From Effrenium voratum (taxonomy: Eukaryota > Sar > Dinophyceae > Suessiales > Symbiodiniaceae): DNA of 64,000 nucleotides. Location: contig CAUJNA010003290.1 in NCBI GenBank assembly GCA_963377175.1, positions 1 through 64,000 of the forward strand. The letters run 5' to 3'. A program made the translations under genes and the position numbers. This document shows, piece after piece, positions 54,106-63,005 of the stretch (positions are counted from its first letter, which is position 1; the number at the start of each line of letters is the position of its first letter). Under the pieces are notes generated by a model. That model saw only the letters and a program-made list of their open reading frames with translations, was not told the DNA's origin and did not search any database.

Positions 54106-56268
54106 GACCTGCGGGATACTGCAGCGACCCCGAAGGCGGCTTCAACCCAGGAGTCTCGAGGGGGCATACACAATTATGCGAATACGCCGTACCCGGAGCA
54201 CCCGGGAGAGGCGCCCGAGCTGAAGTCAGCGGAAGTTCGGCACCACCGTGAGCATAGTTCCTATCAATCCACGAGGGGCTCGCGGACATCGGCAAGACCG
54301 GCGGAAAGCAGGTCGAATAGGAGGTTCATCGTTCAGCACATCCTGGCTAGGGAGGCTGGTGAGCCCTTCATCTATGCCGTGATCAGGAACAAGGCAATCA
54401 CTCAAGAGCGGGTTACCGCGGAGGAGTGGAGGAAGGCGAACGAGACGAGCCACATTGTGTTCCCGAATCGCGATAGCGAGTGGAACGCGGTATTGGAGAG
54501 GGCCGTACATAATGATTACATGTACGGGGCGTTGGATGCTTCCCGAGCTGCTGGGAGGATCGATCAGGAGTACATCAATCCTCGAGATCGGAAGTCTACG
54601 CCGTGGGGTGATCAGCAATGGAACATGAAGAAGGTGGCGTCCGAGGCTGCCCATATCCCGTTAGGGATGAGGCAGGACATTCAGGCGAAGTACCATCATG
54701 GGCGGGCACCTCCGGGGGACTGGGCAGATATGCCCGATCGGGATGATTACATGGTTCGTGGTGTCGTTAGTGACCCGAACCGCAGGGCGTATGATTGTCT
54801 TCGAGCGCCGGGGGTGAGGGCTACCTTGCTGAACGCGCAGACGGGACAATGCATTCCTTTGGACGACCCGACTTGGGTACCGGAGATTGCATCATCGCAC
54901 TTGCTGGTAGGGACGATCACTGCGATCGCATCGCACGTGGATTCCGCCCTTGGGCGCGCGTGGCGGATGCCCATGTTTCATCCCCAGCTGATGGCGGCGA
55001 CGGCGATGCTGGAGAAGCTGCAGAAGTATTTCAACGCGCTGAACGAGGCGGTGTTGGGCAAGCGGTTGGGGACTGCGCCTTTCAGCATGATTGCCGGTCA
55101 CCTCGCTCCGGAGCTGCGGACTATCCCGACAAGGGAGCAGATGTCCGATACGCTGGCGCAATCGGCGGCTGAGATCATGCTGTCTCATGTATCTGCGTTG
55201 TCCCATTCGGGATCTACTTCCGATAGGAAGGAGATCATCGGAAGGGATGGGTTCCCGTTCGGGAAATCATGGTTCGAGGATGACCCTGAAGGAGCCACTT
55301 GGCCTGGACACCATATGGCTGGAGGTGTCGCCGTCCCGCTGAAGCCGAAGACGAAGATCGTGTGGGGAAAGCGACCACATGTGGACGACGAGGGCGATGT
55401 GGATCCTGGGGCGAGCTCTTCGGGGCAACCAAGGACCGAGCCGGCCCCCGATAGGGGCGCCGGGTCAGGAAAGGATGATGATGTGACCCTTCCTGACATT
55501 GGGAAGCTGTCCGTGACGGAGAAGAAGAAGGACGACATGGACGTGGATCAGGAAGGCTCCAAGAAGGATTCCACCGGGACGAAGGAGCCCACGCCTCGGG
55601 GTACTGAGGCTGGGAAGACAGACCCGAGTGAGATTACCAACTTCAAAGGGGCTACCTTCGAGGAGTACCGGAAGACTGCTCCTGACTATGAGTACAGCGG
55701 GGAGGGAGATGATCGAAGGATCCTTCCCAAGAACACTCCGATAGACATGGAGAAGTCGTTGCCGGCCGAGGTAGCGCTCTTGATTCCGAGGGCAGTGGCC
55801 ACGCAGAAGGAGGCTGAGGAAGCCGAGAGGGCCGCGCTGGAGGCCATCCGCGGGGATTATAGGCTTCCGGATGTGGGTCAAGAGGACAGGGAGAAGGTCG
55901 ACCCTTACACCGTGACGGACGAAGACTTGGCTGCGTCGGTAGACGCGTTGACTAGGAGGTTGAGCAACATGCCTGAGTGGTCGGGAAATATGATCGACCC
56001 TGCAAAGTCTGCTGAGCTGGTCGCGGCGAGATGGGGCGGAAAGGCGAGTTATGACAAGCCTGAGGCTCCTCTGACTGAGGCTGGGATGAAGAGTGCGTCA
56101 TTGGAGGATCGTGCCTACGCACTGTCGCAGCTGAATCAGATGGTGAACTTTCACAAGAAGCACCTCTGCTCTGGGCGAGGAGCGCCCCTGGTGAGCGCAG
56201 CTGCCCCTAGTGGAACCAGTTGGATGAAAGCAGGAAGTTCAGGCCTAGTGGGGCGGCGAGCAAGATGA
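54100..56268 (+). CDS. accessory ORF B, C-terminal part (frame 1), unknown
   Basis: About 720 codons: TAATPKAASTQESRGGIHNY, then a globular part of about 330 residues (RRFIVQHILAREAGEPFIYA, AHIPLGMRQDIQAKYHHGRA, LLVGTITAIASHVDSALGRA, PFSMIAGHLAPELRTIPTRE). A charged linker follows (KKKDDMDVDQEGSKKDSTG), then a helical tail. The helical, non-enzymatic look and the acidic linkers are reminiscent of a structural protein, so a second Gag-like protein is possible, but I recognise no family. It ends TGA 56266-56268, overlapping the next ATG by ATGA. Confidence 0.55.
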   Translation, partial: GRDLRDTAATPKAASTQESRGGIHNYANTPYPEHPGEAPELKSAEVRHHREHSSYQSTRGSRTSARPAESRSNRRFIVQHILAREAGEPFIYAVIRNKAITQERVTAEEWRKANETSHIVFPNRDSEWNAVLERAVHNDYMYGALDASRAAGRIDQEYINPRDRKSTPWGDQQWNMKKVASEAAHIPLGMRQDIQAKYHHGRAPPGDWADMPDRDDYMVRGVVSDPNRRAYDCLRAPGVRATLLNAQTGQCIPLDDPTWVPEIASSHLLVGTITAIASHVDSALGRAWRMPMFHPQLMAATAMLEKLQKYFNALNEAVLGKRLGTAPFSMIAGHLAPELRTIPTREQMSDTLAQSAAEIMLSHVSALSHSGSTSDRKEIIGRDGFPFGKSWFEDDPEGATWPGHHMAGGVAVPLKPKTKIVWGKRPHVDDEGDVDPGASSSGQPRTEPAPDRGAGSGKDDDVTLPDIGKLSVTEKKKDDMDVDQEGSKKDSTGTKEPTPRGTEAGKTDPSEITNFKGATFEEYRKTAPDYEYSGEGDDRRILPKNTPIDMEKSLPAEVALLIPRAVATQKEAEEAERAALEAIRGDYRLPDVGQEDREKVDPYTVTDEDLAASVDALTRRLSNMPEWSGNMIDPAKSAELVAARWGGKASYDKPEAPLTEAGMKSASLEDRAYALSQLNQMVNFHKKHLCSGRGAPLVSAAAPSGTSWMKAGSSGLVGRRAR

Positions 56269-57737
56269 CCTACAATCTTGTGATACTGGATGGGAAGGAG
56301 GATTATCTTGCCGATAGGCGAGAGATCAATCCAGAGTTAAGGGAAACGGGAGTTATCTTTGATGAGGCCGTCACTTGCCAGATTGTGGTTCCCTCGAAGA
56401 CGAGGTTGGGTGAATACCTCCCGAACTACGAGGAGACCGTGGGCACTGTTGCAGGACGGGAGGCGGCGAAGGAGTTGATGAGACTGCTCTCGTGCGATTT
56501 CGACGGTTTGGTCATCAATTCAAAGAGAGTCTCGGAGTTATTCGAGGAACGTGTGCTGAAGGAGACCGGACGCGAGGCTGGAAACTGGGTGAAAAGTGAC
56601 CAGGCCATCTGGTTCCTGAAGGAGATTTCGGGCATGGAGAACGCTGAGATGTCTTGGAAGTTCTTCATTCCGACGCTTAAAGCTTTCCCGATAGGGCAAG
56701 TGGAGGCGATGCTCATGGTCATGTACGACGGGGATGGCGTTCTCCTCAAAGAGAGCACCAGGTTGGTTGCCGTTAGGCACACGCGGATCGGACGCGACTT
56801 GAGTTACAGTGCCGTTAGGCACAGGTATACTCAGGAAGATGCACCTGGCGGATCTCTGATGTATGAGATGCATTGGAATGAACTCCCCATGGTGGGATAC
56901 GTCATCATGAAGTTCTCGGACTTTCGGAAGGCGGTTCAGCTCCAAAGGGTGAGGCGAAATGGAAAGGCCATGATCGAGATATTGATCACGAGGCCCGATG
57001 TGTACGAGACCATTGGGGATGGTAGGCAGGATGAGGGCCTGATCCCACTTGTGGGAGCCATGGCGCCGGATGCCGAGGTATCGCCTTCGTGGTATGTCAG
57101 GGACAGGCTGCGGAACTACTCCGGTAGGTACGTGGTGGTAATGGTGGATCTTCGGGTGCACTGGTCCTTGGTTGGACCCGTGTTTTTGACGAGAAGGAAG
57201 ACTCTTGCCGTTAGGAACGAGATCCACATGGGGGCTTGGAAGGCGGCGTATATGTACGATGATTACACGATAGTGTACCATCGGGCATGGGACTACGGTG
57301 ACTTCACCCCCGTTAGGGGAGAGCACAGGCGATCACGGGAAGAGATCAGGCTGAATGTGACTGCCACGTTCTGCTTGAGGTGCGCAGAATTGATGCCAAA
57401 TGGGATGCACTTGTGTCCCGGGTGCGCGCTCCCGGTCTTTTACCCGAACTTTATCCCCAACGCGGAGGAAAAGGACTTCGAAAGGTGCCACATCGTGCCG
57501 GAGTGGGTGAGGACCATGGGGCAGTTCAAGCCCAGGAGGATTCCCTCCGAGGTGGTCGGAGTCATCAAGAGGAATTTGATTTCCTATTCGATGGCATCCG
57601 ATCTGAGGATGACGGTGCAGAGCGGCATCAGACTTCCCCCTTATCTTGGTGAAGACAAGGGAGGTGTCGATGCGGCGTGGGATGAGCTGGCGAAGGTGCT
57701 CTTCCAATTCTCCTATGTGTCCGGGATTTCGGCCTCG
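56265..57737 (+). CDS. accessory ORF C, N-terminal part (frame 0)
   Basis: ATG at 56265 lies in ATGA, which overlaps the previous stop. The open frame also extends upstream. It reads MTYNLVILDGKEDYLADRRE and is globular for about 370 residues (KSDQAIWFLKEISGMENAEM, VRDRLRNYSGRYVVVMVDLR, VHWSLVGPVFLTRRKTLAVR), then has a zinc-ribbon-like module CLRC-x9-CPGC at 57374-57427. No family recognised. It continues in frame 2 near GTTGTGGAGAAG (57737). Confidence 0.55.
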
Positions 57738-57858
57738 GATGCGTTGTGGAGAAGTGGGTGGCGAAGCACCTGATCAAGACCAACCAAGTCGATAGATTTG
57801 AGTCGGTCACGGAGTACTTCCGGGCCAACCCAAGACACGCTGCTCAGTGGGGTAGGCG
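57735..57858 (+). CDS. accessory ORF C, short linking segment (frame 2)
   Basis: The only frame with protein-like sequence here reads EKWVAKHLIKTNQVDRFESV then TEYFRANPRHAAQWG. It bridges the end of the frame-0 ORF (57773) and the frame-1 ORF. It carries the hairpin 57785-57800. Both junctions can be explained by one missing G. Confidence 0.45.
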
Positions 57859-59418
57859 TATGACGACTTCGCTCGTCATGACACGTACTTGTCATTCTAT
57901 ATTCCGATGGCATACGTGATTGGTTCTGCGGCTGGTCATCTGACCCCATTGTACCCGACCCATCGAAAGGACGTGGACATCCTGGAGAGTCATGCGTTGA
58001 TTTCGCAGCTCAGGAAGTACATGGTATCGGAGACGGGGTACGATGAGAAGAAGAGGTTGAAGGAGGCGATAGCCAAGGTGCAGAAGGCGATCAGCGCCGG
58101 ACAGTCGGAGCCTCCCGCACCCTTCCGTGACCCGTTCGTCTACGTTAGTGACGAAAGGGTGAGGACGGTTCTTGACGGTCGTCAACCCGAACCATTGAAC
58201 GTGGACATCGAGGGACTCCAATCGGTGCATCATGCTGCGCCGGGTCCTGGTCCCAAGCAGGAGCCGGTCCCCAAGGGCGGAAAAGGAAAAGGGAAGAAAG
58301 GGGAAAAGGGCGGTAAGGGCGGTAGTCCTTCCGGCCCACCACCAAAATCAGGTGAAGTGCCAGGTAAAGGATCTGGTAAGGGCGGTAGCCCATCTGTCCC
58401 AAAGGCGAAGGATGATGCTGGACCTGCTCCGATGGAGGTTGATACAGCAGCAGCTCAGCCGAAGAAGTCTTGGGCCGAGATGGTGGTTGAAGGGGCCAGG
58501 CCGAGTGCTAAGGCTAAAATGACCCCGGTTCCTAAGGCCGAGCCGAGAGGGAAGGCTGCTTCAGCATCTGAGGCGAAGAGTGCTCCGGCTCCAAAAGCTG
58601 TGGCTAAGGAGACGAAGCAGGCCGAACCGAAGGTTGAGGTCAAGAAGGAGAAGACAGGCGGAGGTGACGCTCCCGGCGGTAGCCGCGGGTCGGCCGAAGG
58701 GCAGAAGAGAGAAAGGAAATCCCGTTGGGATCCCGACGAGGCTGCGAAGGAGTCGACAAAGCGGGAGGCGTCCACGAGGCCTGGCGACGTCGACAGCAGA
58801 CCAGGTGCGGCAGCGAGAGAAGCTAGCGGGGATGATCTTCACTCCGCGCTTGGCAGATCTTCGGCAAAGGATGCGGTAGCGCCTTTGACGGCCTCCAAGG
58901 CGATGGCAAAGAAGCCTGAAGGCGGGGAGATCCGGCTGCAGTCTGCTGAGCGGGCTGCGGCGAGCCCGGTGGAGGGTCACTTCCTGGTGCTGCCTGAGAG
59001 TTCGGTGGTGGACGCTTTCTTGTCGATCTCCACCAACAGAGTGCTGAACAAGCAGGTCAGGGATTTCATCAGGAATGGTGAGGACGCGTCGGCACTGGAG
59101 GCTCTCAACCAGATCGTGACGAACTCTCGATCTGGGAGGAGGCATAGGGAATCGGATGTTTCCCGTACTCCTTCTCGGAGGTCCGTTAGGACCGTGGACA
59201 CCAGGGATTCCAGAGAGTCGAGGAGGCGCAGATACCGTCCGCGGCGCGAGGATGATCGCGACAGGAGGAGGGACGATGCTCGTGATCGTCGTGATGATGA
59301 TTCACTCGATCGGGAGCGAGATCGAAGGCGAGATGATCGCAGGAGATCCGAAAGGGATCGTGATAGGGACCGTGCGCGGGGCGGACGTGACCGGAGGAGA
59401 CGTGACGATAGCCGGTAG
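57856..59418 (+). CDS. accessory ORF C, C-terminal part with RS/RD tail (frame 1)
   Basis: Open from 57856 (YDDFARHDTYLSFYIPMAYV), ahead of the first ATG at 57907. A short globular part is followed by a Lys/Gly/Pro-rich disordered region (GKGKKGEKGGKGGSPSG) and a helical motif (SSVVDAFLSISTNRVLNKQV). The last 100 residues are almost only Arg, Asp, Ser and Glu (SRRHRESDVSRTPSRRS, then repeated RDRRRDD). Such RS/RD tails occur in splicing factors and drive nuclear speckle localisation or condensation with RNA. It ends with TAG 59416-59418, and that stop lies in the loop of a GGTA hairpin. Confidence 0.6.
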   Translation, partial: AYDDFARHDTYLSFYIPMAYVIGSAAGHLTPLYPTHRKDVDILESHALISQLRKYMVSETGYDEKKRLKEAIAKVQKAISAGQSEPPAPFRDPFVYVSDERVRTVLDGRQPEPLNVDIEGLQSVHHAAPGPGPKQEPVPKGGKGKGKKGEKGGKGGSPSGPPPKSGEVPGKGSGKGGSPSVPKAKDDAGPAPMEVDTAAAQPKKSWAEMVVEGARPSAKAKMTPVPKAEPRGKAASASEAKSAPAPKAVAKETKQAEPKVEVKKEKTGGGDAPGGSRGSAEGQKRERKSRWDPDEAAKESTKREASTRPGDVDSRPGAAAREASGDDLHSALGRSSAKDAVAPLTASKAMAKKPEGGEIRLQSAERAAASPVEGHFLVLPESSVVDAFLSISTNRVLNKQVRDFIRNGEDASALEALNQIVTNSRSGRRHRESDVSRTPSRRSVRTVDTRDSRESRRRRYRPRREDDRDRRRDDARDRRDDDSLDRERDRRRDDRRRSERDRDRDRARGGRDRRRRDDSR

Positions 59419-59429
59419 GCTGAGTCACG
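59401..59429 (+). other. composite hairpin over the last stop codon
   Basis: The inner stem AGCC/GGCT closes a GGTA loop (59414-59417). After a small internal loop, CGTGAC (59401-59406) pairs with GTCACG (59424-59429). The TAG stop (59416-59418) is formed by the loop and its closing G. Confidence 0.6.
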
Positions 59430-60000
59430 AGGATTGCGGCCGATAGGCTTGCGTCCATTCTCCAATGGTCGGCGCGGTGCGGAGGTGGTGATGTTCCTCC
59501 CGGACCGCTGAGGCGCGGAGGTCATGTCTCTCCCATACCGCTGCTGGGCTGCTGGACGTGTTCATCAGGAAGCAGTGTGAGTGAGAGGGAAAGCAAACTG
59601 ATGGGGGGTTACTCCCGGGTTTGCGGAATTCAAGCATTTTTCAGGTACGCATGGTCAGGGGTACCTCTTGCCGGTAGGCGAGGGTACTAATGGACATACG
59701 TTATCTTTTATTTCATGGCTTCTGATAAGAATTAAACTTCTTGCATTGTTGATGCAAACAGTTGTGACCTAATGTCGTCATGTGGACTTTTCCACAAGGT
59801 TTGTTGGACAGCGTTACCCCGATTAATTCGGGGTGGTGGCGGGAAGTTAATGCCCGGGATGTCGCGCAACTGCCTTTGTGGGTTTGCTCCACCGCTGACG
59901 GCGGTAGTGTCCAGCTGTTTGCGGACACATGCGAGCAGTTAAATCCTATCAGTAAATGGCACGCTCCACCCGTCATATGACGGGCTCCTCGTGAGGGGGG
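59419..60000 (+). other. non-coding 3' leader of the element
   Basis: About 580 bp without long ORFs. It holds hairpins at 59661-59687 (11 bp with one bulged C, GGTA loop) and 59817-59833 (CCCCGA/TCGGGG, loop TTAAT), a 16-bp perfect palindrome at 59969-59984 (CCCGTCAT-ATGACGGG), and the polypurine tract. Confidence 0.65.
59993..60000 (+). promoter_or_regulatory. polypurine tract
   Basis: GAGGGGGG lies directly before the 3' LTR, as expected for the plus-strand cDNA primer. Confidence 0.8.
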
Positions 60001-60379
60001 TGTGATTAGCCATGGTTAATATCATCATCAGGGACGTCGCGTTAGTGACCGACCTGTGGTGTTTTGGCTCAAGTTTTGGATCCGGCGCGCCTCGGATGAG
60101 CGTCGCCGGGCCCTCACGTCGACCGCCTTCGTGTCGGAGGAGAAAGAGACTTCGGCCCGGGGTAGGTTGGTGGGGATCGCCCGTGCGGTTCATCGTCGAT
60201 CTAGGTTGCGGGTATCCTTTTCTTGTTTGGTTTGTTTCCTTTTGGTTGTTGTTCTCTGGTGTGTGGGAAACCCTGATCTTTGGGACCGGGGATTGGTTTG
60301 CTTTTGGGGAACCTTTCTTTTGTGGCTTGTTTACCCCAACTTACCCATTGCCTGGGCACAGGCTCGTGCCCGAATCACA
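60001..60379 (+). repeat. 3' LTR
   Basis: Identical to 36721-37099. Followed by the CATTA target duplication at 60380-60384. Confidence 0.97.
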
Positions 60380-60384
60380 CATTA
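60380..60384. repeat. target site duplication CATTA, right
   Basis: Second copy of the 5-bp duplication. The array then continues with AATAGCTACGATGAGTAGAC, matching the unoccupied paralogue near 35825. Confidence 0.95.
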
Positions 60385-62800
60385 TAATAGCTACGATGAG
60401 TAGACAACATTTCCCAAGCATGAATGTTCAATTTTTCAAGGGCACCCGTCCCTGTGGGAGTAATTAGACAATTAGAGCAGTTAGAACAACTAGAATAATC
60501 GAACATACATGAACCTGGAGATTCCCAGAAGGCACCTGTCCCTTTGAGAAGACTGATCATAAGAAGTAGAATTAGTGTAGCAGACAATGAATCCGGAACT
60601 CCTCAAAAGGGCCGCCCCGTTGGCGATACTTGGACAATGCGGGTAGTTCCAAAACACCTGAAGTTGAAAAAGAGAGAGACCATGAATCAGAATTTCCCCC
60701 AAATTTGGGAATGACCAGTTGCAAAAACAAGAGCCTGGAATTCCCGTCTTTTTGGGAATGAGAATAATCATGAGAAAAATATATCAGAAGTAGAACCAAC
60801 AGAAAAAACTATGAACCTGGAATTCCCCAAAAGGCGCACGCCTCTCTTGGAATATGGAGAAATCATGGCGATGATAAGTAGGCTAGTATGCAAAACATGA
60901 ATCTTCAATTCCTCAAAGGCACCCGCCCCCTTGGGAATAATAAGAAACAACAGAACATTTAGAATAACTAGAAAGATTAGAGCAAACATGAATCTGGAGA
61001 TTCCCTAAAGGCACCCGTCCCTTTGGGAAGAATGATTATAATAAGTTCATGAGTAGATGTGCTAGACTAGAAAATGAATCTGGAATTCCTCAAAAGGGAC
61101 CCGTCCCGTTGGGAATAATTGGAATAATTTGGGCACGCCCAAGAACAGAACATATTGTACGTAGAGTAGTTAGAGAAACAATGAATCTGAAAGTTCCCCA
61201 ATTTGGAGAATAAAGAATTGGAAAAAGCAAGAATCTGGAATTCCTCGCAAGCACCCCCCCCCCTTTGGGAATGACAAGAATAATGGGAAGACGTACAAGG
61301 CACCCACCTCTTGTGTAGTAATTGTTGTACCTAGAACAACAAAGGTGCCCGTCCCTTGTAAATAATAATGATAGTAGTATTTTACAAGACTGATGATAAG
61401 TAGACTAATCAGCGAACGTGAATCTTGAACTCACTAAACGGCACCTTCCTGTTTGGGACCAAATAGAAAATAGGGAAATAATCTAGAACTTATTAAATGG
61501 GAGCTGCTCATTTGGGAATGGCTCGAATAGTTTGAACAATGCGGGAACCACGAATCTCGCCACCAACAGGCCCCATCCCTTTTGACACAATTATCCTACC
61601 CAGGGCAAACACGAGCTTGGAATTCCCCAAGACGCACCCCAGCTCCCTAGGGATTCAATTAGAATAATATAGAATGATTATGATAAGTAGAATACTTAGC
61701 AATCAGGGCTCTTGAATTCCCCAAAAGTCACCCGTCCCTTTGGGAATAATGATGAGAATTAGAAGAGTTATGATAAGTAGAATAGTTAGAAAACATGAAT
61801 CTGGAATTCATCAAAAGGCACCCCACTTTTTGGAAGAAGTAGAATACTTAGATTAGTTCAAATAATTAGCACAAACATAAATCTGGAGTTCCCCCAAAGG
61901 CACCCGCCCCTTTCGCAATAAGTATGTAAATGAGAATAATTGTAATTTTGTGGGGAAGCATACCCAATAATTAAGACAGTAGGACAAAGATGGGTTTGGA
62001 ATTCTCCAAAAGCAACCCGTCCCTCTGGGAAGAATTATAATAATTAGAACAAGTAATATAGTTATGATAAGTAGAATAGCTGGCAAACATGGATCTTGAA
62101 TTCCACAAGACACACCCGCCCCTTTGGGAATGATTAGAATGAGAATAAGTTGATTAGTTAGAATACTATAGTTGAAACACACATGAATCTGGAATTGGGA
62201 TTTCCGAAAAGGCACCAGTCATTGGGAATAGCTAGAACAAAGGAACTAATTAGGGGCGGATTCCCCACAAGGGGCCCCGTGCCGTTGGGAATGCGTGCTA
62301 CAACCAGAATAATCAGAGCAGAATGACCTGGAAACCACACTGGACTTCACCAAATGGCTTGAAAACAAAGAGAATCCTTAGATTTGCTTAAGTTGTTAGA
62401 ATGAGTAAAATAATTAGATCAACCATGAATGTTGATTTCCCCAAAAGGTACCCTCCTGTGGGAATACATCAGAGAGTGATGATTGCTATGAGAAGTAGAC
62501 TAACTCGAACACATTTGACCCAAAATGCGCCCGCCCCTTTGCGAATAAATGTAAAATCACGTAGAATGATTCGAAAACACGTGAATCTGGAATTCGCCAA
62601 AGGGCAGCCGTCCCTTGGTGAAAAATATGTAATAATCAGAATAGCTGTAAGAATTAGGACAATGCACCTGGAATTCCCCAGAGCGCGCCCGTCCCTTGGG
62701 TAATAAATAGAACAAGTATAAATTTCAATGAGCTAGAAGAAATTGTTTCGGAATTCCCCAACAGTCCCCTGCCCCTTTGGGAGTTTCTAGAATGATTCGA
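60385..62800. repeat. array B, right part
   Basis: Continuation of array B with the same core (for example GGCACCCGTCCCTTTGGGAA). The block at 61082-61250 again matches 35515-35720 and 36417-36622. Units become more diverged to the right. No genes; open frames here are artefacts. Confidence 0.9.
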
Positions 62801-62835
62801 AAATTAAACAGAAAAAGGGCGTTTTGTTTGTGTTA

Positions 62836-63005
62836 GTGTACTTGGTGTGTGTGTGTGTGTGTATTGCTTGACACTCTGTTTGAGTGCCCTTTGTGCTCTC
62901 AGTTTCTCTCTCTCTCTCTCTCTGCTTGTGTTTGCGTGCGTGCGTGCGTGCGTGCGTGCTTGCGCGCGTGCGTGCGTGCGTGCGTGCGTGCGCGCGTGTG
63001 TGTGT
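62836..63005. repeat. compound GT / CT / GCGT microsatellite
   Basis: GTGTGT run near 62845, CTCTCT near 62905, and TGCG/CGTG units 62930-63003. Similar to 1547-1606. Confidence 0.9.

Larger units (their letters stand above)
36721..60379 (+). mobile_element. complete giant Ty1/copia LTR retrotransposon, 23.7 kb
   Basis: Two identical 379-bp LTRs with inverted ends TGTGATT...AATCACA, a 5-bp target duplication, a polypurine tract, and Pol in the copia order protease-integrase-reverse transcriptase-RNase H. At 23,659 bp it is several times longer than the usual 5-10 kb. The extra length is in Gag (about 5.4 kb), in domains inserted in Pol (methyltransferase-like, dUTPase) and in about 9 kb of ORFs after RNase H. 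Base composition and codon use are much more balanced than in the AT-rich array it entered. Identical LTRs mean a very recent insertion. Several reading-frame changes, mostly in G runs, interrupt the long ORFs. Confidence 0.95.
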
